From NCBI RefSeq assembly GCF_002234915.1, contig NZ_NEWD01000038.1:62001-126000 (forward strand): a DNA stretch of 64,000 bases, given 5' to 3'. Source of the DNA: Bifidobacterium vansinderenii (GTDB taxonomy: Bacteria > Actinomycetota > Actinomycetes > Actinomycetales > Bifidobacteriaceae). The position numbers and the translations under genes are program-made. Shown here one piece after another: positions 1 to 8,933 of the stretch. Below the pieces are notes generated by a model. It had not been told where the DNA came from. It did no database searches and saw only the letters and a list, made by a program, of their open reading frames with translations. Numbering within the stretch: position 1 is the stretch's first letter; each line of letters opens with the position of its first letter.

Positions 1-422
1 CCGGAGACCAGCATCTCGTCGAAGGCAAGCGCTCCCTCGTCGATCACCGTGCGATGATGCGTTTTCTGACCGAGCGGTGAAATGCCACCCACCACGTAAC
101 CGGTCTGCCGCATGGCCTTCTTCGGATCGGCCATCTGTGCCTTCTTCGCGCCCACAGCCGCGGCCAGCGCCTTCATGTCCAGATGGCCGCTCACCGGCAC
201 CACGGCGGTCACCAGCTCGTCGCCGGTGTCGGCCAGCAGCGTCTTGTACACCTGATGCTGGTCGTAGCCGAGCTTCGTGGCGGCCTCCACGCCATAGCCG
301 TCGTCCATATGATCGTTGGAATGTTCGTACTCGTGCAGGGTGAACGCCACTCCCGCGTTCTCCAGCTGCAGCGTGGCGGGTGTGGATCCCTTGCCTTTGG
401 CGTTCTTTGCTTTCTTTGACAT
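1..422 (-). CDS. ybaK: YbaK/EbsC-type Cys-tRNA(Pro) deacylase (3' end outside window)
   Basis: Members of this family hydrolyse mischarged Cys-tRNA(Pro) in the cytoplasm. Read on the minus strand from the ATG at 422, the protein begins MSKKAKNAKGKGSTPATLQL and continues through a stretch containing HEYEH, YDQHQVYKTLLA, LVTAVVPVSGHLDMKALA and GYVVGGISPLGQK, which is the normal order of YbaK motifs (Lys of the VYKTL segment and the GGxSPxG loop). About 140 residues are present; the family is about 160, so only the C-terminal tail is cut by the window edge. The lysine-rich start is typical of actinobacterial members. No neighbour on this side suggests an operon. Confidence 0.85.
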   Translation of the reverse strand, partial: MSKKAKNAKGKGSTPATLQLENAGVAFTLHEYEHSNDHMDDGYGVEAATKLGYDQHQVYKTLLADTGDELVTAVVPVSGHLDMKALAAAVGAKKAQMADPKKAMRQTGYVVGGISPLGQKTHHRTVIDEGALAFDEMLVS

Positions 423-603
423 GCCTTCAGTAATACCCGCAACGGTCAACTGCGCCATGTCGTACGCCATGCCGGCGTTGCGTCGGTCAAATCAATCCTG
501 AGGATGATGACTATGATGCCGTGCCGGGCCTATCGTTTCTGGGTTGGAAAATCCATATCGACGATATAGGGCATGCGCGTGACGAAACGGGAGGTGATCC
601 GGC

Positions 604-2094
604 GTGCGTTCGAGGTGGGTTCGTGAGCTGTTGCGCATCCGCATCGACTCGGGATGGCTGCCGGTCGGACTATTCGTACTGGTATGCATCGGCATGATCG
701 TATTGCTCGTGCTGTCGTTCGGCGCCACAGCCGGCAACGACGCATCGGGCGACGATGACGAATCGAAACAGAACGGGGAGGCGAGACGACGGTCGTTCGC
801 GATCGGTGGTCCGTTCGCGCTCGCCGGCCATCGGGCATGGTGGATGCCGGCGGGTGTGGTGCTTGGATTCGTCGGCGGCTTCGGCATCGCGTTCCTGTTG
901 GATCGTCTGCTGGTGTTCGGAGTGGAGCTTGGCATCAAGGTCGATCTCGTCATCGGCCTCGGATGCGCGATCGTCGGCGCTCTCGTCGCGGCCGTCATGC
1001 TGTTTCGCGGCCGCCGTCGTGTGCTGGCCGCCACGCTCATACCATTCGCCGTGCTGTCCTGCGTCATGAACGTCAACGGCGTGTACGGGGAGTATCCCAC
1101 AGTGGGCAGCGTGCTCGGCATTTCGACGTTCCGTGAATTCGACCCCGCGACGATCCACCGCGCCACGACCACGGTCGAACAGTGGAACGCGGCCGCGGAA
1201 CGGGGGAGCGCGCCCCAGGCGCCAAAACACGGCATGGTGGCCTCGGTGTTCATTCCGGCCACCGAGTCGGGATTCCGCGCCCGTGCCGCCGTCGTGTACC
1301 TGCCGCCCGCCGCATTGGTCGACAACCCGCCGGAACTGCCGGTGTTCATCATGATGGCCGGACAGCCCGGCAGCCCCGACAGGGCATTCCTCGCCGGACA
1401 CCTCAAGGAGATCTTCGACGACTATGCGGCGGCCCATCATGGGCTCGCCCCCATCGTCGTCTCTCCGGACCAGCTCGGCAATGCCTTCCATAACACGCTG
1501 TGTGTGGACTCGAGCAAGTACGGCAATGCGGAGACCTATCTCACCCGTGACGTCACCAACTGGATTACGAGCACCCTGCCCGTCGAGACCGACGCCGACC
1601 ACTGGGCCATCGGCGGATTCTCACAGGGCGGCACCTGCACGATCCAACTCGGACCGTCGCATCCCGACCTGTACGGCCACATGTTCACCGTGGGCGCCGA
1701 ACTCGGTCCGCACAACGGCAGTGAGCAGTCGATGATCCGCACGTTCTTCAACGGCGACGAGCAGGCCTACCGCCGGCACGTACCGATCGACATCATGCGT
1801 GCCCGCGGGCATTCGAGCCAGACGCTGATCATGTCAGCCGGCGAGCTGGACGACGAATCCGTGTCGAACATCACCCAGGTGGCCGGCGTGGCCCAGGGCA
1901 TCGGCATGGACGTGACCACGTTCGTGGTGACCGGCACCGGACACGACTGGCATACCGTGCAGTCCGCGTTGCGGGCGAGCGTCGATCGCCTCGGCGCGCA
2001 ACTGGGCCTTGGCGGCGAGGCCCGACCATTGCAGGACTTCAACAACATACGGCCGCTTGATGTGGCGACGATCTCACGGGAGGAGGAACGATGA
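604..2094 (+). CDS. Membrane-anchored alpha/beta-hydrolase (putative esterase), coupled to MprF-like gene
   Basis: A 496-residue protein with about four N-terminal membrane segments (roughly residues 20-40, 85-105, 112-133 and 140-160) and an extracytoplasmic alpha/beta-hydrolase domain of the esterase D/antigen 85 type. The nucleophile elbow is GGFSQGG with Ser340, and a late GTGHDWHTV gives the catalytic His. The start is the GTG at 604, seven bases after a GGGAGGTG ribosome binding site; no in-frame ATG is better placed. Its stop overlaps the next start in ATGA, so the two are translationally coupled. In Corynebacterium an esterase next to an alanyl-phosphatidylglycerol synthase removes the aminoacyl group; the same role here is inference. 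Confidence 0.8.
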   Translation: MRSRWVRELLRIRIDSGWLPVGLFVLVCIGMIVLLVLSFGATAGNDASGDDDESKQNGEARRRSFAIGGPFALAGHRAWWMPAGVVLGFVGGFGIAFLLDRLLVFGVELGIKVDLVIGLGCAIVGALVAAVMLFRGRRRVLAATLIPFAVLSCVMNVNGVYGEYPTVGSVLGISTFREFDPATIHRATTTVEQWNAAAERGSAPQAPKHGMVASVFIPATESGFRARAAVVYLPPAALVDNPPELPVFIMMAGQPGSPDRAFLAGHLKEIFDDYAAAHHGLAPIVVSPDQLGNAFHNTLCVDSSKYGNAETYLTRDVTNWITSTLPVETDADHWAIGGFSQGGTCTIQLGPSHPDLYGHMFTVGAELGPHNGSEQSMIRTFFNGDEQAYRRHVPIDIMRARGHSSQTLIMSAGELDDESVSNITQVAGVAQGIGMDVTTFVVTGTGHDWHTVQSALRASVDRLGAQLGLGGEARPLQDFNNIRPLDVATISREEER

Positions 2095-4718
2095 GCGATA
2101 CCGCGGCAGTCAATTCCAGAACGGACGAACCGACCAGACCCAACGAGCCGAAACGGACGGAAGGACCGGGAAAGCGGGGGAATCCGAAAACGGGCGGAAC
2201 GGATCGGAGCCTGTCCCGCTCGCTCGGCCCGGTGATGCGGGACGTGACCGGATGGGTGCGGTCCCATCCGCTCACCGTGTCGTTCGCCGCCGGTGTTCTG
2301 GCACTCAATCTGGCCTTCGTCGTATGGGCGGCGGTCACGAACGGCGTGTTCCCACCGCAGCTGGCGCGTATCAGCTACGACAAGCTCGGCCAGGGCCTGC
2401 TGGTCGTGGTGCCGTTCGCCCTGCTGCTCGTCATGCACCCGCTGCGACTGCTGCTTGACATTCCCGCCCTGCTGGCGGCCGGATCGGTGGCCGAATCCCG
2501 GTTCGGGGCTGCAAAGACCGCGTGGATCGCGCTGATCTGCTCGATCGGCGGCATCGCGGCGGGCATGGGCGTATCCGTCGCGGTGAACGGGCATAGCGCG
2601 GCATGGCAGTCCATGGCGCAGCTGGGCACTGTGCTCGGCCCGCTCGCCGTGGCCGTAGGCCCCCTTATGGCGGCGAGCGCATTCACCTCGCTGCTGTGGC
2701 GTCACCGCATCCGCGTGGTCGGCTATGCGATCGTGGCCGCGCTCGTGCTCTACCGCGGCGAGCCCGGAGACTACTGCATTCTCGCGGCCGCGCTGTTCGG
2801 CCACCTGCTCGGCTATCTCATGGCGCAACGCGACGAGGAGCACATGCAGTGGAACCACGGCACCGTGTTCGAGACGCGCCGCATGCTGGGCATCGTCTCC
2901 GCGGTGTTCGCGCTTGGACCCTTGGTGGCCATGTCGTCGCCGATCCACCACGGTCCGCTCTCCACGCTCGGCCTGCTGCTCGGGCCGAACTCGCTCGACA
3001 ACACCCGCCTGCAGCAGTGTCTCAATGGAGCCAACTCCATGGACTGCTTCGTGCAGTATCGTCTGCAGCGGCTTTCCATGCCGGGCGGCATCATCGTCTC
3101 CCTGCTGCCGTGCGCGTTCATGCTGGTCGTCTCCTGGGGCCTGTTCAAGGGGCGCCGACTCGCCGCGTGGACCAGCATCATTGCCAACATCGGCACCGCG
3201 GCGCTGGCCATGATCTACTATCTCGTATTCCCGCTCGCGCAGTCGCCGGACGGCATGCGCGCCCTGATCACTCACGGCGCATGGCGCTCTGCGCTGTTCA
3301 CTGCCCTGCTGCCGATCGTATTCGTCGTTGCCGTGGGCATGTCCATGCGATGCTTCCGTCTGCGCACCAGCGCGCGGCGGCTGACGATGGCCCTGGGCGG
3401 CTCGATCGGCGTCCTCCTCGCGCTCTGCGCGGCATATATGATCGTCGGACTGACCCGGCCGAACGAGTTCACCATCCGTCCGGGCGTGGGACTGCTGGTC
3501 GAGGAGCTTCCCCGCCGGTTCCTGCCCATCGGATTCCTCAACGAGGTCACGCCGGACTTCCTGCCTCGGACGCACACCATCGCATCCGTGGTTTATCAGG
3601 GCGTCGGGCCGGTGTTCTGGATCGTGGCTGTTCTCGCCGCGCTCTGGTGCTTCACCGACTCCGCTCTGGAGGGTCACGAGGCGCAGGCCAGGGCCTCGAA
3701 GCTCGTGGAGATCGATGGCGAATCCATGTCGTTCATGGGAACCTGGGACGGCAACCGCTACTGGTTCTCGCCGTCCGGCCGGTCGGTGATCGCCTATCGC
3801 GTGGAGCATGGCATCGCCCTGACCGTCACCGGACCGTTCGGCGACCGCGCCGAATGGGAGCAGGACTTCAGGGACTTCATCGCCTACTGTGCCGAACAGT
3901 CGTGGACGCCGGTGTTCTACAGCGTGCACGCCGAACAGCGGGATCTGCTCGCCTCGCTCGGATGGCAGTCTCTGGACGTCGGCACCGAGATGGTGGTGTT
4001 GCCCGCGCAGTGGCAGACCCGTGGCAAGAAGTGGCAGGACGTGCGCACCGCCATCAACAAGGCGAAGCGCGACGGCGTCACCGACGTGCTCACCACGTTC
4101 GAGCAGGCCCCGCTGAGCGTGCAGTCCCAGATCATGGACATCTCCGAACAGTGGGCCGAGGAGAAGTCGCTGCCCGAGATGAAGTTCACCCTCGGCGGCG
4201 TGGAGGAGCTGCTCGACCCGCGCGTGCGACTGCTGTGCGCCGTGGACGCCGACGGAACCGTGCAGGCAGTGACCAGCTGGCTGCCCACCTGGCGCGATGG
4301 CCGGATCGTCGGATGGACGCTCGACTTCATGCGGCACCGCCCCGACAGCGCCAACGGCGTGATGGAGTTCCTCATCGCCCGCATGGCCGAACGGCTCAAG
4401 GAGGAGGGCGCCGAGTTCATGAGCCTGTCCGCCGCCCCACTCGCCGGCATCAGCGTGATGGAGCTCGAGAATCAGAGCGCCGGCGTCGAGTTCCTGCAGC
4501 ATGTGCTCATGGCCGTGGCCGACATCATCGAGCCCGTGTACGGATTCCATTCGCTGTTCCGCTTCAAGAAGAAGTTCCAGCCGCAGGAGCAGGGCGTGTA
4601 CATCTGCTACCCCGATTCCGCCAAGCTCGTGCAGATCGCGCTCGCCGTGGTGCAGAGCTATCTGCCGGGCATGAAACCCGCCGATGTGATGCGCTTCGTG
4701 AAGGCGCTGCGCGACTGA
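2091..4718 (+). CDS. MprF/LysX-like aminoacyl-phosphatidylglycerol synthase (DUF2156)
   Basis: An 875-residue protein with a disordered, charged N-terminus (about 50 residues), a polytopic membrane half to about residue 525, and a cytoplasmic DUF2156 domain (about 540-860). Family landmarks are visible: TVTGPFGD, the basic KKWQDVRTAINKAKRDG segment, EEKSLPEMKFTLGG and the VGWTLDFMRH...GVMEFLI block. Such enzymes transfer an amino acid from aminoacyl-tRNA to phosphatidylglycerol and so lower the net negative charge of the membrane, protecting against cationic peptides and acid. Whether Ala or Lys is used cannot be read from the sequence. Coupled to the upstream esterase by a 4-base overlap. 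Confidence 0.82.
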   Translation: MSDTAAVNSRTDEPTRPNEPKRTEGPGKRGNPKTGGTDRSLSRSLGPVMRDVTGWVRSHPLTVSFAAGVLALNLAFVVWAAVTNGVFPPQLARISYDKLGQGLLVVVPFALLLVMHPLRLLLDIPALLAAGSVAESRFGAAKTAWIALICSIGGIAAGMGVSVAVNGHSAAWQSMAQLGTVLGPLAVAVGPLMAASAFTSLLWRHRIRVVGYAIVAALVLYRGEPGDYCILAAALFGHLLGYLMAQRDEEHMQWNHGTVFETRRMLGIVSAVFALGPLVAMSSPIHHGPLSTLGLLLGPNSLDNTRLQQCLNGANSMDCFVQYRLQRLSMPGGIIVSLLPCAFMLVVSWGLFKGRRLAAWTSIIANIGTAALAMIYYLVFPLAQSPDGMRALITHGAWRSALFTALLPIVFVVAVGMSMRCFRLRTSARRLTMALGGSIGVLLALCAAYMIVGLTRPNEFTIRPGVGLLVEELPRRFLPIGFLNEVTPDFLPRTHTIASVVYQGVGPVFWIVAVLAALWCFTDSALEGHEAQARASKLVEIDGESMSFMGTWDGNRYWFSPSGRSVIAYRVEHGIALTVTGPFGDRAEWEQDFRDFIAYCAEQSWTPVFYSVHAEQRDLLASLGWQSLDVGTEMVVLPAQWQTRGKKWQDVRTAINKAKRDGVTDVLTTFEQAPLSVQSQIMDISEQWAEEKSLPEMKFTLGGVEELLDPRVRLLCAVDADGTVQAVTSWLPTWRDGRIVGWTLDFMRHRPDSANGVMEFLIARMAERLKEEGAEFMSLSAAPLAGISVMELENQSAGVEFLQHVLMAVADIIEPVYGFHSLFRFKKKFQPQEQGVYICYPDSAKLVQIALAVVQSYLPGMKPADVMRFVKALRD

Positions 4719-4881
4719 GTGCGCGATAGGGAACATGACGTCGATCGTTTGCCGTTCCGTCCGTCGGTCTGGACGACAGACGACACGTCGACGACAAATG
4801 GACAAACTTTCAGCTGAAACCCCCAAAAAGTACAGATAACCAAGTAGTATGGGGGACGTTGGCAACAGCAGGCAGAGGTGT

Positions 4882-4905
4882 GCGAACGCTCACAAGGGCG
4901 TTCGC
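4882..4905 (+). promoter_or_regulatory. Hairpin in the gap leader
   Basis: GCGAACGC (4882-4889) and GCGTTCGC (4898-4905) form a perfect 8-bp stem about 40 bases before the gap start. It lies in a 225-base leader that also carries a possible -10 box TAGTAT (4845-4850); I see no convincing -35. It may stabilise the abundant gap mRNA. Confidence 0.4.
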
Positions 4906-4943
4906 CTCATGCGCCCCCGCCACTTCCATTCAGGAGATAATAA

Positions 4944-6002
4944 ATGACAGTAAAGATTGGTATCAACGGCTTTGGCCGCATCGGTCGTCTTGCTTTCCGC
5001 CGCATCTTCGAGCTTCAGGCTCGCGGTGGCCAGGCCAGCGATATTGAAGTCGCCGCCATCAACGATCTGACCACTCCCGCCACCCTGGCCTACCTGCTGA
5101 AGTATGACAGCACCCACGGCACCTTCCGTCACGACGACGGCACGCCGGTCGAGGTCACCTCCACCGACACCTCCATCGTGGTGGACGGCAAGGAGTACAC
5201 CGTGTACGCCGAGAAGGATGCTAACAACATCCCGTGGGTCAAGAACGACGGTGTCGAGTACGTGCTCGAGTGCACTGGCTTCTACACCTCCGCTGAGAAG
5301 TCCCAGGCCCACATCAACGCCGGTGCCAAGAAGGTCCTCATCTCCGCTCCGGCCAAGGACGACACCACTCCGACCGTCGTCTTCGGTGTGAACCACGAGA
5401 TCCTCAAGCCCACCGACGTGATCGTGTCCGCCGGTTCCTGCACCACCAACTCCATGGCCGCCATGGTGAAGCTGCTGCAGGAGAAGTGGGGCATCAAGGC
5501 CGGCTTCATGACCACCATCCACGCCTACACCGGCACCCAGATGATCCTCGACGGCCCGCGCGGCGCCAAGACCGGCCGCAACCTGCGCGCCGCCGGCATC
5601 AACACCATCGCCCACTCCACCGGTGCCGCCAAGGCCATCGGCAAGGTCGTGCCCGAGGTCAACGGCAAGCTGCAGGGCCACGCCCAGCGCATCCAGGTCC
5701 CGGACGGCTCCGTCACCGAGCTGACCTCCGTGCTCGAGAAGCCGGCCACCGCCGACGAGATCAACGCCGCCTTCAAGGAAGCCTTCTCCAACACCGAGTA
5801 CTTCGGCTACAACGGTGACGGCATCGTGTCCTCCGACATCATCGGCGACACCCACGGTGGCGTGTTCGACCCGACCCAGACCGACGTCAACACCGTTGAC
5901 GGCGTGACCCTGGCTCGTACGGTCACCTTCTACGACAACGAGTACGGCTTCACCTCCAACATGATCCGTACCCTGCTGTACTTCGCCGAGATCTCCGAGT
6001 GA
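4944..6002 (+). CDS. gap: Glyceraldehyde-3-phosphate dehydrogenase (type I)
   Basis: Cytoplasmic glycolytic enzyme that oxidises glyceraldehyde 3-phosphate to 1,3-bisphosphoglycerate with NAD+; in bifidobacteria it serves the lower half of the fructose-6-phosphate shunt. The 352-residue protein has the Rossmann start [14 protein letters not shown], the active-site segment SAGSCTTNS with Cys166 and the partner His193 in TTIHAYTG. The start follows AGGAGATAATAA. Codon use is extremely uniform (nearly all C-ending), as expected for a very highly expressed gene, in contrast to its neighbours. It is monocistronic: long leader upstream and a strong terminator at 6041-6079. Confidence 0.98.
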   Translation: MTVKIGINGFGRIGRLAFRRIFELQARGGQASDIEVAAINDLTTPATLAYLLKYDSTHGTFRHDDGTPVEVTSTDTSIVVDGKEYTVYAEKDANNIPWVKNDGVEYVLECTGFYTSAEKSQAHINAGAKKVLISAPAKDDTTPTVVFGVNHEILKPTDVIVSAGSCTTNSMAAMVKLLQEKWGIKAGFMTTIHAYTGTQMILDGPRGAKTGRNLRAAGINTIAHSTGAAKAIGKVVPEVNGKLQGHAQRIQVPDGSVTELTSVLEKPATADEINAAFKEAFSNTEYFGYNGDGIVSSDIIGDTHGGVFDPTQTDVNTVDGVTLARTVTFYDNEYGFTSNMIRTLLYFAEISE

Positions 6003-6040
6003 GTATAGCGAGACGCTGATCGTTACTGATTAGTCAACAG

Positions 6041-6079
6041 AGGCCTCTTCCTCCGGGCGACCGGGGAAGAGGCCTTTTT
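6041..6079 (+). terminator. Rho-independent terminator of gap
   Basis: AGGCCTCTTCC (6041-6051) pairs with the sequence ending in GAAGAGGCCT at 6075, followed by TTTTT. Classic intrinsic terminator 38 bases after the gap stop. Confidence 0.92.
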
Positions 6080-6188
6080 CATCGGTCCCGTTCCTTTGAC
6101 AAAGCCGCGCCGTGCCGGCCGTGCCGCGACGGGACGGAGCCGGCCACACCCATTCACCAACCCGACAACGACAGACAAGGATCCCATC

Positions 6189-6566
6189 ATGACCCAACCG
6201 CTGTTTCTCTGCCATCCCCGTTGTTCCACCTGCGCCAAGGCGCGCACATGGATGACCGAGCATGGCATCGCCTACACGGAGCGAGACATCCGCACCGACA
6301 ACCCCACCGTCGCCGAACTCACGCAATGGCACGCCGTCAGCGGCCTGCCCATCCGCCGCTTCTTCAACACCTCCGGACAGCTCTACCGCTCCATGGGCCT
6401 CAAGGACAGGCTCTCCGCCATGAGCGACGAGGACGCCATCGCCCTGCTCGCCACCGACGGCATGCTCGTCAAGCGCCCCCTGCTCATCATCGCCGACGAC
6501 AGCGGCGCTCCCGGCACCGTTCTCGTCGGCTTCCGGCAGAACGAATGGGAGACCGCATTGCTGTAG
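6189..6566 (+). CDS. ArsC/Spx-family thioredoxin-fold protein
   Basis: A 125-residue cytoplasmic protein of the ArsC/Spx/YffB family. It has a CXXC pair (Cys12-Ser-Thr-Cys15) followed by AKARTWM, then GLPIRRFFNTSGQLYRSMGL and the cis-Pro region VKRPLLI, in the usual order and spacing. Family members are arsenate reductases, redox-sensing transcription partners (Spx) or uncharacterised; no ars genes are nearby, so arsenate reduction is not supported by context. The ATG at 6189 follows ACAAGG and gives the usual family length; a longer in-frame extension upstream to 6096 is low-complexity and unlikely. Confidence 0.85.
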   Translation: MTQPLFLCHPRCSTCAKARTWMTEHGIAYTERDIRTDNPTVAELTQWHAVSGLPIRRFFNTSGQLYRSMGLKDRLSAMSDEDAIALLATDGMLVKRPLLIIADDSGAPGTVLVGFRQNEWETALL

Positions 6567-6600
6567 AAGCGGAACGGTCCGCGGCATCGCCCCCGCTTCT
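6565..6600. terminator. Hairpin between convergent genes
   Basis: AGAAGCGG (6565-6572) and CCGCTTCT (6593-6600) form an 8-bp stem that touches the stop codons of both converging genes. No T-run, so bidirectional termination is only a guess. Confidence 0.4.
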
Positions 6601-7357
6601 ATCGACGGGCCAGCAGTGCCGAGATCTCGGTGTCGAGCTCGCCCAGGGCGTCGGGACCCTCCGGTTCGCGCGTGGTGCGCCATACGGGTGCCGGAGCCGC
6701 GGAGTCGAAGGTAATGCTCAGCGTGCCGTCGCCGACTGAGATCGTTGCCGGACGGTCCGGCAGAAACTCGTTGCTCACGCCGAGCGCCCGCGTGTTGCGC
6801 AGCTCCACATCGCTCACCTCGTACTTGAGCCCTTGGATGCTTACGTGCCGGGCGCGGTCGGAGTGCGCGAACACCGAGACCATGCGGCGCTCCGGCGCGT
6901 CCCAGCCGGGAAAGCTTAGCGTGGCGTCGGCGATCGACGTGGCGACGAACCCATTGCCGTGCAGGAACCCGATACCGCTGTGATAGGCCATGCGGGCGAG
7001 CATCTGCATGTTCGCGATCGTGTGATCGAGACGCCCGCCGAGGCCTCCGTAGATATGGAATCGGCGTGCTCCCTGAGCCCAGCCGATCTTCACCGCCGAA
7101 AGCATGTCGGTCTCGTCCTTCTCACTAGGCAGGCGGGTGATGTTCCTCAGCCCGATGTACGCGGAGAAATCGTCGGCCACCGAATCGAAGTCACCGATGA
7201 TGGCGTCGGTGTCGATGCCGTAGGCGCGCGTATGGTCGAGCCCACCGTCGGCGGCCACCACGTACGCCCCATGGGGGACGTACGGAATCTCGTCGTAGTA
7301 TTCGCCGGCGCCGAAGATTACGCAGTCGGTGACGTCGCGCTCATGCGTCATGCCCAT
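6599..7357 (-). CDS. thiN: Thiamine pyrophosphokinase
   Basis: Transfers pyrophosphate from ATP to thiamine to make the cofactor ThDP, which phosphoketolase needs in bifidobacteria. Motifs in order: VVAADGGLDHTR, the catalytic GDFDSV, PSEKDETDMLSAV, and HIYGGLGGRLDHTIANM, which matches the GRxDH thiamine-binding stretch. The best start is the ATG at 7357, eight bases from AAGGAG; a GTG at 7366 overlaps that site and is rejected. About 252 residues, slightly longer than bacterial homologues because of a C-terminal tail. Convergent with the ArsC-like gene; runs in the same direction as the TetR gene upstream with a 50-base gap. Confidence 0.93.
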   Translation of the reverse strand: MGMTHERDVTDCVIFGAGEYYDEIPYVPHGAYVVAADGGLDHTRAYGIDTDAIIGDFDSVADDFSAYIGLRNITRLPSEKDETDMLSAVKIGWAQGARRFHIYGGLGGRLDHTIANMQMLARMAYHSGIGFLHGNGFVATSIADATLSFPGWDAPERRMVSVFAHSDRARHVSIQGLKYEVSDVELRNTRALGVSNEFLPDRPATISVGDGTLSITFDSAAPAPVWRTTREPEGPDALGELDTEISALLARR

Positions 7358-7407
7358 TTTTCGCACTCCTTGCTGTCGTCCTTGTCGTCATTGCTCCCGG
7401 TTCCCGG

Positions 7408-7977
7408 TCATGCCCGGGGAAGATTGGTGAATACACTGCCGAGGATGAAGGCGATGAACCTGTCGATCGGCATCCTGTTGCTCATCGACAGCCATGTGGT
7501 CACGGAGGCCACCAATCCGGACAGGTAGAACTCCTTGAGCAGACGGCGCTCGTCGTCGCTCATGTCGGGCGACTTCGTGATGCCGAGATACCGATCCACA
7601 AGCGGCCAGATGATCTCCTTGAACCGGGTGACGAACGTGGGATCACCCCTGTCGCCGAGCAGCACCGACATGTAGGCGGAATGCGACTTCGCCGCCTTGA
7701 GGATCACCCCCATGTTCGACTCGATGTCGATGCGATCGTCGTCCACGAGCATGTCGGCCACCAGATCGTCGATCATGTCCAGCAGACTCTCCTCGATCTG
7801 CGAGAACATGTCGCGCACATCACGGTAATACAGATAGAACGTACCGCGGTTGTAGCCTGCCTTCTCCGTGATCTCACGTACCGTGATCTTCTCGATCGGC
7901 CTGGTGCGGTACATCGACCAGAACGCCTTGCACAGCATAGCCTTGGTCCGTTCGGTCACCTGTGGCTGTTTGTTCAT
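7408..7977 (-). CDS. TetR/AcrR-family transcriptional regulator
   Basis: 189-residue one-component repressor. The N-terminal helix-turn-helix is visible at about residues 10-55 (KAFWSMYRTRPIEKITVREI then EKAGYNRGTFYLYYRDVRDM, the canonical TetR recognition helix region). The remainder is the ligand-binding core. The start is ATG 7977, preceded by CAGGAGG; an upstream extension to 8097 is not family-like. It is divergent from an ABC exporter across 244 bases that hold two palindromes (8113-8146 and 8185-8195), so it probably represses itself and the exporter and responds to an exported compound. The ligand is unknown. Confidence 0.9.
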   Translation of the reverse strand: MNKQPQVTERTKAMLCKAFWSMYRTRPIEKITVREITEKAGYNRGTFYLYYRDVRDMFSQIEESLLDMIDDLVADMLVDDDRIDIESNMGVILKAAKSHSAYMSVLLGDRGDPTFVTRFKEIIWPLVDRYLGITKSPDMSDDERRLLKEFYLSGLVASVTTWLSMSNRMPIDRFIAFILGSVFTNLPRA

Positions 7978-8112
7978 GATCGCCGCCTCCTGTTCGCTAT
8001 CCGATACGCGTCGTCGGCATCGATGAACCGGCCATACGCCCACGACGTCGGGAGCGTGTCGCGTGTTGTGCATCGACGCCGATCGGTTCAGCCCCAACCG
8101 TTTGCCGGACCA

Positions 8113-8146
8113 TCACTCAACATCATGTGCCTGACGTGTTGAGCGA
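8113..8146. promoter_or_regulatory. Inverted repeat, candidate TetR operator 1
   Basis: TCACTCAACA (8113-8122) and TGTTGAGCGA (8137-8146) are inverted copies with one mismatch in ten, 14 bases apart, in the tetR/ABC intergenic region. Confidence 0.5.
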
Positions 8147-8184
8147 TGGCCGTCAACGTTGCCGATACAGTGATTGTATAACAC

Positions 8185-8195
8185 AACATGATGTT
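8185..8195. promoter_or_regulatory. Perfect palindrome, candidate TetR operator 2
   Basis: AACAT-G-ATGTT is a perfect 11-base palindrome just downstream of a possible -10 box (TATAAC at 8177-8182) and 27 bases before the ABC ATPase start. The core AACATCATGT also occurs in operator 1 in the opposite orientation, which supports a common binding protein. Confidence 0.55.
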
Positions 8196-8221
8196 CAGTG
8201 ACGAGCCTCGGGAGGTGTGTG

Positions 8222-8923
8222 ATGGCGTACATCGAATTCAGCGACGTGACCAAGCAATACGGTGCCGGCGACACGGCGATCCTCGCGCTCGACAAGGCGT
8301 CGTTCGTCGTGGAGAAGGGAGAGCTGGCCGTGGTGCTCGGCGCATCCGGCGCCGGCAAGACCACGGCACTGAACATCCTCGGCGGCATGGATCGCGCCAC
8401 GTCCGGCACAGTGACCGTGGACGGACGCGACATCACCACATGCACCGAGAACGAACTCGTGGACTACCGACGCTTCGACGTCGGATTCGTGTTCCAGTTC
8501 TACAACCTCGTCCCCAACCTCACCGCGCTCGAAAACGTGGAGCTCGCCTCCCAGATCTGCGAGCGCGCCTTCGACCCCGCGCAGACGCTCGCCAAGGTCG
8601 GACTCGAACATCGCATGATGAACTTCCCCGCGCAACTGTCCGGCGGAGAACAGCAGCGCGTATCCATCGCCCGCGCGCTCGCCAAGAACCCCAAACTGCT
8701 GCTGTGCGACGAGCCGACCGGCGCGCTCGACTACGCCACCGGCAAGCAGATCCTTCAGCTCCTGCAGGACACCTGCCGCAGGGACGGCATCACCGTGGTG
8801 CTCATCACGCACAACTCCGCGCTCGCCCCCATGGCCGACCGGCTGATCCGATTTCGTTCGGGCACGGTGACCGACATGACCTTCAATCCGCATCCCACGC
8901 CCATCGCCGACATCGAATGGTGA
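8222..8923 (+). CDS. ABC transporter ATP-binding protein (MacB/LolD type)
   Basis: 233-residue ATPase that powers the adjoining FtsX-type permease. Walker A is GASGAGKTT, the signature is [15 protein letters not shown], Walker B is [12 protein letters not shown], and the switch His sits in [10 protein letters not shown]. Phe-Gln in [10 protein letters not shown] is the Q-loop and the motif set is that of the MacB/LolD branch, which drives mechanotransmission or export rather than import. ATG 8222 follows GGGAGGTGTGTG. The permease gene begins 10 bases after the stop, so they form a two-gene operon probably controlled by the divergent TetR. Confidence 0.92.
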   Translation: MAYIEFSDVTKQYGAGDTAILALDKASFVVEKGELAVVLGASGAGKTTALNILGGMDRATSGTVTVDGRDITTCTENELVDYRRFDVGFVFQFYNLVPNLTALENVELASQICERAFDPAQTLAKVGLEHRMMNFPAQLSGGEQQRVSIARALAKNPKLLLCDEPTGALDYATGKQILQLLQDTCRRDGITVVLITHNSALAPMADRLIRFRSGTVTDMTFNPHPTPIADIEW

Positions 8924-8933
8924 GGTGAGCACA

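Noticed and set aside
4845-4850. gap promoter from TAGTAT as the -10 box.
   Set aside because: No acceptable -35 box at the right distance, so it was not listed as a separate promoter.
1767-4865. Long open frame of over 1000 codons on the minus strand, antisense to the MprF-like gene.
   Set aside because: It has no domain signature, an Arg/His/Gln-rich composition and mirrors a GC-rich gene in the opposite frame; the plus-strand gene has clear motifs. The same holds for antisense frames at 8883-12071, 50650-53115 and 26569-28578.
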